Assembly (NCBI RefSeq): GCF_014526325.1
Contig: NZ_JACNMJ010000001.1
Coordinates: 1,116,001-1,180,000 of the forward strand
Source of the DNA: Psychroserpens algicola
Lineage (GTDB): Bacteria > Bacteroidota > Bacteroidia > Flavobacteriales > Flavobacteriaceae
Reading direction: 5' to 3'
Length of the DNA stretch: 64,000 bases
Position numbers and translations under genes: made by a program. This document shows positions 43,901 through 52,079 of this stretch, one piece after another; within the stretch, counting starts at the first letter, position 1; each line of letters opens with the position of its first letter. The notes below the pieces were generated by a model. The model was not told the DNA's origin and searched no databases. It saw only the letters and a list, made by a program, of their open reading frames with translations.

Positions 43901-45407
43901 CTTCATGGGACAAATCAGATTTATTTGATTTGTCCCTTTTTTTATTCCCTTTCAAACCTTTGTTAATAATAGAAATCTTTAAAAGTATAGGATTGACATC
44001 TTCGGTTCGAACCTCATGATTCACAAATTGGAATTTTTCGGGGAAGATTGAACCCAAGAGTTTTCTTTTGAGATCTATATCGCTATTAATGAATTGATTA
44101 TCAAAATTTTCAAGTTTCTCTAAGCCATTTTTATAAATAGATAAAACCTTATTTGACTTATTCAAATTTTCCTGCTTTTCTTTGAGTTGGTTGAGTTTCT
44201 TTGAATAACGCTCTTTAGCATTTCGGTATTCTGTATTATCAAATTCACCATCTAAATAAAGATCTTGTAACTTAATTAACTTTTGCTCTAATGAATCTAC
44301 TTCCTGATAATGCTTAGGACTAAGCCTACTCGATTTAGTTTGTTCCTTAAATCGTTTTTCTATCATTTTAAATAATAATTTTCGAGCATTAGTATTCAAT
44401 GAAATACCTCCAAGAAAATTATTGAACCAATTTTCAACATCTTCGGCTTTATATCTTGTATTGCATGGTTTTGCACAGTGATAATAAGAATAGTATTGAT
44501 TGCGACCTTTTGAACTACTTGCTTTCAGTGGCTTATGGCAACTCGGACATAAAACGAAATCTTTTAAAGGGAATTTTTCGTTCACTTTTTTATGAGCGAC
44601 TTTATATTGTTTTTTACCACCATCAATATGATATTGAACCATATTAAATATGGTTTTTGAAATCAAAGGTTCGTGAATACCTTTAATAACCTGTTCAGGC
44701 TCATCTTTAAAAGCTTTTAAGTGAATATCGCCATGATATATAGGATTTCTGATAATTCTTCCAAATGCGGATTTACTAGTATTGAACCCTTTGTCTTTCA
44801 ATCTTTGAAGTACTTCTCTCTGGGAATATATGCCCTTGCTTAGTAGCTCAAAACCTTCTTTAATAAAGATAGCATCATTGTTAGGAATTAATATAGGCTT
44901 GCTTTGGTCATCTCGACCCATATCGTAGCCTTTAGGAGGGGAAACCACATAGCGACCTTCTTTGAAGGCACGTCGCATACCAGCTATCACATTTAAAGAA
45001 CGTCTATGATTTTCAACCTCTGGCATAGATAGATATACGGCTAACATCAAACCTTGCTCTGGGATCGATAGGTCCAATGGTTGTTCAATGGCGTTTACAA
45101 TAATCCCTAGTTCGTTAAATTCCTTAATCTTATTATAAGATTCAGTAGTGTTTCTTGAAAAACGATCCCATTTGGTGAATAGAATTTGGTCAGCTTTGAG
45201 CTTGTTAGCTTTTAAATATTGAATGAGTTTTTTAATCTCAGGTCTATTGAATGTTTTGGCTGAATGGTCTTCTCTAAAAATTGAAAGTACATTCAGGTTA
45301 TTGGTATTGCAATAGTTCAATAGTTTCTGTTCTTGATCTCTCAAAGAAAACCCTTTATCAGCTTGTTCATCTGTTGAGACTCTTACATAAAGAATTGCGT
45401 TTTTCAT
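43821..45407 (-). CDS. Large serine recombinase (site-specific, integrase-type)
   Basis: 528 residues. Resolvase domain: AILYVRVSTDEQADKGFSL, with the catalytic Ser in YVRVST near residue 11, and LFTKWDRFSRNT. The recombinase domain has RRAFKEGRYVVSPPKGYD and ILRNPIYHG-like (IIRNPIYHGDI), and a Zn-ribbon CPSCHKPL with a paired CAKPCN. A coiled coil follows. The last about 24 residues (VGIEPTLPKKLDFESSAS onward) are the antisense translation of tRNA-Leu, and the stop lies within the tRNA. Hence the native C-terminus is uncertain. It probably integrated the island at this tRNA. Confidence 0.9.
   Translation of the reverse strand: MKNAILYVRVSTDEQADKGFSLRDQEQKLLNYCNTNNLNVLSIFREDHSAKTFNRPEIKKLIQYLKANKLKADQILFTKWDRFSRNTTESYNKIKEFNELGIIVNAIEQPLDLSIPEQGLMLAVYLSMPEVENHRRSLNVIAGMRRAFKEGRYVVSPPKGYDMGRDDQSKPILIPNNDAIFIKEGFELLSKGIYSQREVLQRLKDKGFNTSKSAFGRIIRNPIYHGDIHLKAFKDEPEQVIKGIHEPLISKTIFNMVQYHIDGGKKQYKVAHKKVNEKFPLKDFVLCPSCHKPLKASSSKGRNQYYSYYHCAKPCNTRYKAEDVENWFNNFLGGISLNTNARKLLFKMIEKRFKEQTKSSRLSPKHYQEVDSLEQKLIKLQDLYLDGEFDNTEYRNAKERYSKKLNQLKEKQENLNKSNKVLSIYKNGLEKLENFDNQFINSDIDLKRKLLGSIFPEKFQFVNHEVRTEDVNPILLKISIINKGLKGNKKRDKSNKSDLSHEVLKVGIEPTLPKKLDFESSASTNSAT
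43907..43943 (+). terminator. Terminator of tRNA-Leu, lying inside the recombinase frame
   Basis: GGGACAAATCA and TGATTTGTCCC form a perfect 11-bp stem, with seven T after it. On the other strand it is read as part of the recombinase tail. Whether it is chromosomal or island DNA is not clear. Confidence 0.85.
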
Positions 45408-45411
45408 AAGA

Positions 45412-45564
45412 CTATCTATTTTGTGTCATATTATGATAAATGATATCAGTAAACACCTCTAATACTTCTAAAACTTGAATGACTTCGAGGTCTGTATATG
45501 GTTCTGGATTATTATCGTTTAGTATTTGTTTTGCTTCTAAATGAAAACTTGATTTCTGGTCCAT
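45412..45564 (-). CDS. Tiny protein directly upstream of the recombinase, possible frameshift
   Basis: A 50-residue frame, MDQKSSFHLEAKQILNDNNP to YHNMTQNR, ends 4 nt before the recombinase ATG, so it is coupled to it. It is acidic and helical (LEVIQVLEVLEVFTD). Just upstream a second frame begins at 45628 with MNINVALNQSLKTQ and is 1 nt out of register. Dropping one A from the AAAA run after CTG joins them into one 71-residue frame. So the gene may be longer and frameshifted, or carry a sequence error. Function unknown. Confidence 0.5.
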   Translation of the reverse strand: MDQKSSFHLEAKQILNDNNPEPYTDLEVIQVLEVLEVFTDIIYHNMTQNR

Positions 45565-45632
45565 CTCTGTTCGGGATAAAACCAGGCTGTGTTTTCAGGG
45601 ACTGATTGAGTGCTACATTTATATTCATTTCT

Positions 45633-46487
45633 TTATTTGGTAATTAAAGTTAATTTGTAATTGTCTTGGGATCTGACATCTATTAATAGTTTTGTACCCT
45701 TTGGTATTTTATTTTTCAAGAAAAAGTCTGCTATTTCGTCCTGCTTAATATGCTTTTCGGTAATAACTCTTGGCTTGATATGATTGTCATCAAAAGCAAT
45801 CTCTACAATTTTTGGGCGTTTAAAAATGACAATATCTCTTATCTGATTTTCAATATCTGAGAGATACTTAAGATTTTTTTCTGGAGAGTTTAAATCAAAA
45901 CTAACAACTTTAGATAGTTTACCTAAAATGGGAATACAAATAATTGAATCGTTTGAATATAAGCTGTTTAGCTTTACTAAGATCTCATTATTATTTTGTA
46001 AAAAATGATGTTCACCAGTATTTGGGATATAGATTATAGAGTGTGGCTCTTTACTATTCATGAGGCAAGACTTTAGCATATCTGTAAAAGGGTTTAATTC
46101 TTTTCTCAAAGTATCCATTAAGATATCATCTGAAAGCTGACTTTCTAAAACCGCTTTAGCAGAAGTTGATAATCCACTTCTTTTTGATTTTAAGTTTTTC
46201 TTTATAACATCATCAGCATATTTATCTTCTTTTGGCTGAAACCAAACATCTTTTGATAATATAGCTAACCTTTTAGAGTCTATTCCTATATCTGATAATT
46301 CTTTGATAATAGCCATCCAAATAGCTTGAGGGATATTCATTTTACCATGTTTTTGATCATCAAAGTAAGGTAGTATATGTTTGCTTTTCCAATACGTTAC
46401 TTGTCTTGAAGCGATGTTTAAATGCTTAGGGAGTATATATTTTTTATAGAGTAGTTCCCCAAATCGAACATAGGATTCGTCATTCAT
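45633..46487 (-). CDS. MerR-like DNA-binding regulator (accessory island)
   Basis: 284 residues. The N-terminal 75 residues fit a MerR-type winged HTH: VRFGELLYKKYILPKHLNIA, RQVTYWKSKHILPYF and NIPQAIWMAIIKELSDIGI. The remaining 200 residues (LSTSAKAVLESQLSDDILMD; PKIVEIAFDDNHIKPR) are strand-rich with no domain I recognise. I chose ATG 46487: the longer frame starts with TTG at 46526, upstream of the promoter box. Divergent from the small gene at 46583, and likely autoregulatory through repeats in the shared region. Confidence 0.7.
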   Translation of the reverse strand: MNDESYVRFGELLYKKYILPKHLNIASRQVTYWKSKHILPYFDDQKHGKMNIPQAIWMAIIKELSDIGIDSKRLAILSKDVWFQPKEDKYADDVIKKNLKSKRSGLSTSAKAVLESQLSDDILMDTLRKELNPFTDMLKSCLMNSKEPHSIIYIPNTGEHHFLQNNNEILVKLNSLYSNDSIICIPILGKLSKVVSFDLNSPEKNLKYLSDIENQIRDIVIFKRPKIVEIAFDDNHIKPRVITEKHIKQDEIADFFLKNKIPKGTKLLIDVRSQDNYKLTLITK

Positions 46488-46491
46488 AAAT

Positions 46492-46564
46492 TGTAAATTT
46501 ACACAAATGTAAATATTATATATCAAAAATGACTGTATTGTAAATATAAATTTTTAATTTTACA
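46492..46564. promoter_or_regulatory. Divergent control region with repeated TGTAAAT boxes
   Basis: Between the divergent MerR-like gene and 46583 there is a perfect palindrome TGTAAATTTACA (46492-46503), then TGTAAATATT (46508-46517), TGTAAATATA (46539-46548) and a reverse TTTACA (46559-46564). The minus-strand promoter box TACATTTG (plus-strand CAAATGTA, 46504-46511) sits inside the array. This looks like an operator for the MerR-like protein or a related factor. Confidence 0.6.
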
Positions 46565-46582
46565 TTAATTATTTAAAGTCAG

Positions 46583-46954
46583 ATGAAAACAGATATTGAA
46601 AAACGGATATGTCCATATAGCGGCGTTGAGTTTGCTCCCAAGCGAACGAATCAAGTTTTTGCTAATGATAGATATAGAATTGCTTATCACAATCAAAAAA
46701 ACAATTCAAAACGAAAACGTTTAGCATCCATAAATAAACCCTTATTAAAGAACTATGATATTCTTAATCAAATTCTTGGTGATGAACAAGAAAAGATAGT
46801 TCACAAAGAATATTTGAGAGGAGCAGGTTTTTCATTTTCTGTTTTTACTCATTTACATAACGACCCAAATAAAGATAAATACTATTATGCGATTTATGAC
46901 TTTTATTATATCAATTTGGACGAGAACTACTATAAAATTATAAAAAATGGTTGA
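46583..46954 (+). CDS. Small protein with an N-terminal CPY-like motif, unknown function
   Basis: 123 residues, no signal. Begins MKTDIEKRICPYSGVEFAPK, then a basic stretch (NNSKRKRLASINKPLLKN). The end is aromatic-rich (KDKYYYAIYDFYYINLDENYY). One Cys only, so the apparent zinc-ribbon remnant is incomplete. Proteins of this kind occur beside recombinases in flavobacterial islands; function unknown. The next gene overlaps it by 8 nt. Confidence 0.6.
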   Translation: MKTDIEKRICPYSGVEFAPKRTNQVFANDRYRIAYHNQKNNSKRKRLASINKPLLKNYDILNQILGDEQEKIVHKEYLRGAGFSFSVFTHLHNDPNKDKYYYAIYDFYYINLDENYYKIIKNG

Positions 46955-47150
46955 TATAGATTTACATAATATTCAAATTTTGACTTCTCAAGATATTGAT
47001 TTGGTACAAGTGTCTCATGTTAAAGAGATAGAATCACAGAATGTGTATTTGAAATATGGATTGATTGCTAGCGGTGTTTTTGTTTGTGGAATTTTATTGT
47101 ACTTATATTATCATAAAATCACTGATAAATCAACAGAAACTAAAAACTAA
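46947..47150 (+). CDS. Small single-pass membrane protein
   Basis: 67 residues. A hydrophilic N-terminus (MVDIDLHNIQILTSQDIDLV) leads to one membrane segment, LIASGVFVCGILLYLYYH, then a short charged tail. It overlaps the upstream gene by 8 nt, so the two are translationally coupled. No function known. Confidence 0.55.
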   Translation: MVDIDLHNIQILTSQDIDLVQVSHVKEIESQNVYLKYGLIASGVFVCGILLYLYYHKITDKSTETKN

Positions 47151-47216
47151 AGTGAGCTAATAACATAACTCGCTTTTGTTTTTTGAGTAGAGAGTTTTCT
47201 TTTGATTAAAGGTCTT

Positions 47217-47224
47217 TATATTTG
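47217..47224 (+). promoter_or_regulatory. Promoter -7 box TATATTTG, start-site deciding
   Basis: Exact TAnnTTTG match, with the last base only 5 nt before ATG 47229. It excludes the upstream in-frame TTG at 47202 and predicts an essentially leaderless mRNA. Confidence 0.6.
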
Positions 47225-47228
47225 TCTA

Positions 47229-49916
47229 ATGAAACGAGATAATAGAGAGATACAAAAAGATGCAGATGATCTTCTAAAAGGGCAATTAAGAAAGCTTTTC
47301 AAAGAGAATAATTTAAAACTAGGTGAGAATCCGTCAACTGAAGGAGAAGAGAAAGGTATTGACTTTTTCTTTGAGGTATTTAGTAGAACAACTGATTCAC
47401 ATGAATTTCTACTTTTAAATCAAAATAAGGGAACTGACACAGAAGTATCACCAATCACAAAAAAAGGACATCCCGAAATTAATAAAATTTCGTTTCAACT
47501 TGAAGTTCGACACGCTAAATACTTTTATTTTGAACTTAATGAGCCTCTTATCTTTACTCTTTGTGATATAAATAAAGGCTTGGTTTATTGGTATTCAATA
47601 CAGCTTGATAACCTAATTCCTGAAAGAATTGAAAAACAAGTCAAAGAAGAAAAAGAGACACTTCAGATATACATATCGCCAGAAAACATTTTAAATTCTA
47701 AAAACTTCTCTTTATTTCTGAAAGACATTAGTTACTCTAAAGGAAGTCAAATTAGAAAACATAAGGAAAAGTTCAACTTTAAAGCAGATTACAATTGGAT
47801 AAAAACTAAAACAGAAGGCCTACACATTATTGATAGTGTATACGAAACTCTTCAGCTTTTTCAATTACCTGTTATTCCTACTAGTATTATAAGAAGAATT
47901 CCAACAATTAGTGGTTCTTATTACAAAAGTTATATTAATGATTCTACTTTTAAAACAGATAATGAAGATTTTTTTAATTTAATTTATGAAATAAAATTAG
48001 TCAAAGATGAACTAAGATTTAGTGAAGGAAGTCTTGTAGAGAATCAAGAAGAAAAACTAAAAGCTATAATAGACTTTTTTAAATTAAATACTATTTATCA
48101 TTTAGAATGGAACGGGAAAAAACGTAAGGAAAGAATATGCGTTCATTACCTTTTTACATATGGTGATTGTAATTGTGAACGTTGTAATTATGATAGATTA
48201 AATTTCGCTGAAGCAAAATCTATACTTGAAAATACTATAGAAGATAGAGATAATTTAGAAAGACTAAGGGAGGGTTATACTTATTATCTTCTTGGAGATC
48301 TTAAAAAATCTATAAACATCTTTAAGAAATTAAATAATGATTCTCATAAAGAGAATAACCCAATTATTTACACTGTTACTAAATACAACTTAATCCATTT
48401 AAAGAGGTTCTTGAAATATAATTATTCTGGTAGTGATAGTGATGATATCGAAAAAGAGCTTGATGGAGTGAATTTTGAACTTGATGAGTTATTTGTATCT
48501 AATTATGCACCTCATTTCTTAGAGTTTTTTAATCAATTTAAGAATGATGCATATTTCGATAATTCATTTAGAAAAGTTGACAACCTTTTAACCGAAATTC
48601 AAAAAATCTCTTTTCAAGATAAACTGGGAGGTCGTTTTTCCAATTCTAAAGTTTCAGAATTAAAAGTAGGTTTTTTAAGGGCCTTGTGTTTTTTAGAATT
48701 TAATTATGTTATATTTAATAGCTTTCATGAGTATAAGATTTTAGCTAATAAGGTGTTAGAAGGCTTTATTGCCTTGTACACATTAAAAAATCCTGCATCT
48801 TCAAATTACAAAGAATTCGACATAATAATTATGATTATGTGGCTATTCCATGCAGATTTTAAGCAAACAAATCACTTACTACATAAATACCAACTCAAAA
48901 GTCTCAATGTTGTTAAAGAAGACAATTTCTATATTAAATTTAGTAAATATACTAACAACATAGTTCAATCAAGCGAACATATAAAAAACGCAATAACTGA
49001 AAAGAATTACTTGTTTACAGATAAGGTAGAACTTATAACATCTAACATGATTCTAATACTATCCAGAGTAGAATTAAATTCAAAAAACATAAATAGTTTA
49101 ATTGAAACTTTACTAGATTTTATTGAAACAATGGATAGCAGAAGTTTCTTAAATGATGATGCTATTTATCAATTAGTGAATTTTCAGAGAGATATAAATA
49201 AGGAAAATGTGAGTAGAATAATATCACTACTTAAAACACACGATTACATTTATTCATCAGCATTTTCTTCGAGCATTAGATTATTCTCAGAAATAGGCAC
49301 TGAAGAAGAGGTTGGAAACCTATTGATAGAGTTTGTAGGGACATCAGATTTTAGCAAGGATGAATTATTGAAAGATGATGATACTGCCCAAGCAATAGGA
49401 TTAATAATTGACAATTTAGATAGTGGTACTCAAAAAAACATTAGAAAAATTATTAAAGAGGAACTAAAATTAATTTTTAACCCAGATTTCTTCTATTTAT
49501 ATACAATTTATGAAGTTATAGATTTTGATAGTGAATTATTTAATAAGTTTATAGAGAATGTTCCTGACGACACTAAAAAGGACGAAAGAATAAAATCATT
49601 TATTGGGGACTCATGGTATTATAATTACAGACTTGATCAAGTCATAAACTTAATGTATCATTTTGACATGCCCTTTGATAAAAAGTTAAGAAAGCTCTCA
49701 AAAAAAACTAATTCTAAAAATTATTATGATTGGCTAATGAACTTAGAGGGATATGATTACACAAACTTTGATGTTTACTGGATCTTAAAACATAAAACGG
49801 ATTCCTATTTTAAGGCTTTTAATAAATCAAAAAAAATGAAAAAAATTATTCAAAAATCTTTAAAAGAAAACTACATTGAAGGTGTGGCAAAAATTTATTT
49901 TAATATGCTAGCATAA
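47229..49916 (+). CDS. Large DUF4365-type putative nuclease/defence protein
   Basis: 895 residues, soluble, from the chosen ATG. The N-terminal 150 residues fit a DUF4365 (PD-D/EXK-like) domain: IQKDADDLLKGQLRKLF, then GIDFFFEVF, the possible catalytic LLLNQNKGT and the strands FYFELNEPLIFTLCDIN and GLVYWYSIQL. A Cys cluster, CVHYLFTYGDCNCERCNYDR (about residues 305-325), could bind zinc. The remaining 550 residues are helical repeats, including YYLLGDLKKSINIFKKL of TPR type. The size and island location suggest anti-phage defence; the mechanism is unknown. Confidence 0.65.
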   Translation: MKRDNREIQKDADDLLKGQLRKLFKENNLKLGENPSTEGEEKGIDFFFEVFSRTTDSHEFLLLNQNKGTDTEVSPITKKGHPEINKISFQLEVRHAKYFYFELNEPLIFTLCDINKGLVYWYSIQLDNLIPERIEKQVKEEKETLQIYISPENILNSKNFSLFLKDISYSKGSQIRKHKEKFNFKADYNWIKTKTEGLHIIDSVYETLQLFQLPVIPTSIIRRIPTISGSYYKSYINDSTFKTDNEDFFNLIYEIKLVKDELRFSEGSLVENQEEKLKAIIDFFKLNTIYHLEWNGKKRKERICVHYLFTYGDCNCERCNYDRLNFAEAKSILENTIEDRDNLERLREGYTYYLLGDLKKSINIFKKLNNDSHKENNPIIYTVTKYNLIHLKRFLKYNYSGSDSDDIEKELDGVNFELDELFVSNYAPHFLEFFNQFKNDAYFDNSFRKVDNLLTEIQKISFQDKLGGRFSNSKVSELKVGFLRALCFLEFNYVIFNSFHEYKILANKVLEGFIALYTLKNPASSNYKEFDIIIMIMWLFHADFKQTNHLLHKYQLKSLNVVKEDNFYIKFSKYTNNIVQSSEHIKNAITEKNYLFTDKVELITSNMILILSRVELNSKNINSLIETLLDFIETMDSRSFLNDDAIYQLVNFQRDINKENVSRIISLLKTHDYIYSSAFSSSIRLFSEIGTEEEVGNLLIEFVGTSDFSKDELLKDDDTAQAIGLIIDNLDSGTQKNIRKIIKEELKLIFNPDFFYLYTIYEVIDFDSELFNKFIENVPDDTKKDERIKSFIGDSWYYNYRLDQVINLMYHFDMPFDKKLRKLSKKTNSKNYYDWLMNLEGYDYTNFDVYWILKHKTDSYFKAFNKSKKMKKIIQKSLKENYIEGVAKIYFNMLA

Positions 49917-50114
49917 GCAATTCTATATTTAACAAATTTATCTCAATCATTCTATTCTTAATTAGATTACTAGTTTTCAATACACTTTAATTCAAGTTAA
50001 TGCATTTAGAAAACGTTTTAAAATGTTTTGAATTAGTATTAAAATAGTAAAAGCGCCTATTACTATTCATTTGATTGTTAGTTTTATTAGTAGTTTGTTG
50101 TAAATTAGACTTAT

Positions 50115-50357
50115 ATGTTTGAAAATCAACAAAAAGGGCAATACAATATAGACTTTGGAAAGGAAAGAATTAAACCACTTGAAAATTGGCCAAAACAAGA
50201 ACATTTTCCACTTAATTTAAAAGAGTATAGCAGGAATGTCCAAAAGGTTATTCAAGAAGATATTGTTGCTCACGTTGCAAGTAGGCACTACAAAAGCCAA
50301 CCTTTTCCTTTAACGTGGCGAGTTTTAATGAAACAAGAAGTCTCAACAAAAGAATAG
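50115..50357 (+). CDS. 80-residue protein paired with DUF4238 gene
   Basis: 80 residues, no signal, MFENQQKGQYNIDFGKERIK. It contains RPLENWPKQEHFPLNL-like (KPLENWPKQEHFPLNL) and a helix RNVQKVIQEDIVAHVAS. I do not recognise it. The DUF4238 gene starts 4 nt after its stop, so the pair is translated from one mRNA. Such a small partner could be an antidote or a co-factor, but this is not shown by sequence. Confidence 0.55.
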   Translation: MFENQQKGQYNIDFGKERIKPLENWPKQEHFPLNLKEYSRNVQKVIQEDIVAHVASRHYKSQPFPLTWRVLMKQEVSTKE

Positions 50358-50361
50358 AATA

Positions 50362-51465
50362 ATGTCAAATCCAATAAAGCAACATTATATACCACGTTCA
50401 TATTTAAAGAACTTTGCAGTTGAAGGAAGAAAAAGAAATCATTTTGTCGATGTTTATAAAATGGACAATGATATGCTTTTAGAGCAAATAAGCACAAAAG
50501 ATATTTGTTTTGAAAAAAACATTTATACAATTCCTGCTGAATCAGATGAAGTAAAATACGCCTTAGAAAAACATTATGCTGAAAATGTTGATAGCGAGTT
50601 TCCAAAAATATATAAATTACTTGTTGATGAAAAGGTATTGACAGTTAGTCAAGAGCAAAAAATTCAAATACTATATGTATGTCTATCATTATATTTTCGT
50701 ACACCAAGAATTTTAAATCTTCAAAAAGGTATGAATAAACAAATCTTTGATAGGGCAGTTCATACAGCAAATGAACATGGTTTGATAAAAATGAATTTAT
50801 TTGGAGAGAAAATGAAATTTCATATTGATGAAATAGAGGAGGTTAAAAAACAGTACGATGAACGTTCAAGAACTGCCTTCTTAGTTAACCACCTTGAACA
50901 ATGGGGAAACTTTGTTAAATACAAATACGATTGTACAATAAATGTAATTAAAATAGAAGATTCAAATGCGCCAATAATTACTTGCGATAATCCAGTTTCA
51001 ATTAGGCATTTTGAAACTAATAAATTTCAAGGTTTATATGATCCCAAAGCAGTTATTACTTTACCCTTGGATCGTACACATTATTTAGAGATTCATCCTA
51101 ATGATTACGCAGATGGACAAACGAGAATTAATAGACTTACTCAAGACAGAGACTATGTATTTACAACAAATGGCGTTACACAACAGAATGCTGAAAACTT
51201 ATTAGTAGCATACAAAGGAGATATTGATAAACATTTTGATATTCAAAACCATTATGAAAACCCAGACAATGGAGAAGAGTTTTTGAAAAAAGCTAAATAC
51301 AGGGCAGAGCAAGCCCTCGTTTTATTTGATGTTTTAAAGAAAAAAGGGTTTGTTTCAAAAGAGTTTATAGGTAAACTTAAAGAACTTTTAGAACATCCAT
51401 ATTGTAAAGACGATATCCAAATGTTGAAGTACAAAAAGGTGCTATCAAAAATGGGTAAGTGGTAA
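50362..51465 (+). CDS. DUF4238 family protein
   Basis: 367 residues. The start PIKQHYIPRSYLKNFAVEGR is the signature of DUF4238. FEKNIYTIP and LSLYFRTPRIL follow, and later APIITCDNPVSIRH and ITLPLDRTHYLEI. DUF4238 is widespread and often found near mobile or defence genes, but its activity is unknown to me. The preceding 80-residue gene is coupled to it. Confidence 0.8.
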   Translation: MSNPIKQHYIPRSYLKNFAVEGRKRNHFVDVYKMDNDMLLEQISTKDICFEKNIYTIPAESDEVKYALEKHYAENVDSEFPKIYKLLVDEKVLTVSQEQKIQILYVCLSLYFRTPRILNLQKGMNKQIFDRAVHTANEHGLIKMNLFGEKMKFHIDEIEEVKKQYDERSRTAFLVNHLEQWGNFVKYKYDCTINVIKIEDSNAPIITCDNPVSIRHFETNKFQGLYDPKAVITLPLDRTHYLEIHPNDYADGQTRINRLTQDRDYVFTTNGVTQQNAENLLVAYKGDIDKHFDIQNHYENPDNGEEFLKKAKYRAEQALVLFDVLKKKGFVSKEFIGKLKELLEHPYCKDDIQMLKYKKVLSKMGKW

Positions 51466-51538
51466 ATTGGTTATTTGTTTTTTGCAGTTTTATATCTAAA
51501 CTTCTGTTAAACAAAATTTAGGAGTTGTTAAAATTTTA

Positions 51539-51546
51539 TACCTTTG
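51539..51546 (+). promoter_or_regulatory. Promoter -7 box TACCTTTG for the copper operon
   Basis: Exact TAnnTTTG match 9 nt before ATG 51555; an upstream in-frame TTG at 51525 lies before the predicted transcription start. Confidence 0.6.
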
Positions 51547-51554
51547 TACTCAAT

Positions 51555-51968
51555 ATGAAACAAGTATTCCATAAAGCAATGTCTTTGGCAATGGCTTTTG
51601 TAGTGTTACTCTCTACAATGTCATTTACGCTCAATATGCATTATTGTGGAGATACTTTGGTAGAAACTGCTATGTTCCATAAAGCTGAAGGATGCGGAAT
51701 GGAAATGGATAATCCTTCAACTGAAGGTTGTTCTATTACAAAAAAGAATTGTTGTAATGATGAACAATTGGTAGTTGATGGTCAAGACGAACTACAATTA
51801 CAAGTTGACAAAATTTCTTTTGAACAACAAGTATTCATCGCTTCATTTGTTTATACCTATATTAACCTTTTTGAAGGTTTAGATAACAATGTATCTTCTT
51901 TTGAAGAATACGAACCACCACTCGTCATAAAGGAAATCTTCAAGATTGACGAGACTTATTTAATTTGA
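51555..51968 (+). CDS. HYC_CC_PP family protein
   Basis: 137 residues. Signal peptide about 1-25 (MAFVVLLSTMSFTLNM). The name motifs are all present: MHYCGD, KKNCCND and EYEPP. The Cys pairs suggest metal binding in the periplasm. The family is typically the first gene of flavobacterial heavy-metal (Cus-type) operons. I use ATG 51555 because the frame back to 51525 begins with TTG. Confidence 0.85.
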   Translation: MKQVFHKAMSLAMAFVVLLSTMSFTLNMHYCGDTLVETAMFHKAEGCGMEMDNPSTEGCSITKKNCCNDEQLVVDGQDELQLQVDKISFEQQVFIASFVYTYINLFEGLDNNVSSFEEYEPPLVIKEIFKIDETYLI

Positions 51969-51988
51969 TTTTTAAACAATAGATTGTT

Positions 51989-52021
51989 TTATCCTATGAT
52001 TTTATAATATCATAAGGATAA
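51989..52021 (+). promoter_or_regulatory. Inverted repeat in the leader of cusA
   Basis: TTATCCTATGAT pairs with ATCATAAGGATAA (one extra A) around an 8-nt AT loop, in the 111-nt gap between the HYC_CC_PP gene and cusA. There is no T-run. It may be an operator, an attenuator or an mRNA stability hairpin. Confidence 0.4.
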
Positions 52022-52079
52022 TTTGCTGTATTCGGTGTTTTCCTAACGCCAATGTCTAACTGTTTAATAATCAAAGCTA

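Noticed and set aside
43777-44019. 80-codon plus-strand frame across tRNA-Leu
   Set aside because: It reads the sense strand of the tRNA and its terminator; it is an artefact of the tRNA sequence.
47202-47228. TTG start for the DUF4365 gene
   Set aside because: It lies upstream of the promoter box at 47217-47224, and ATG 47229 follows the box directly.
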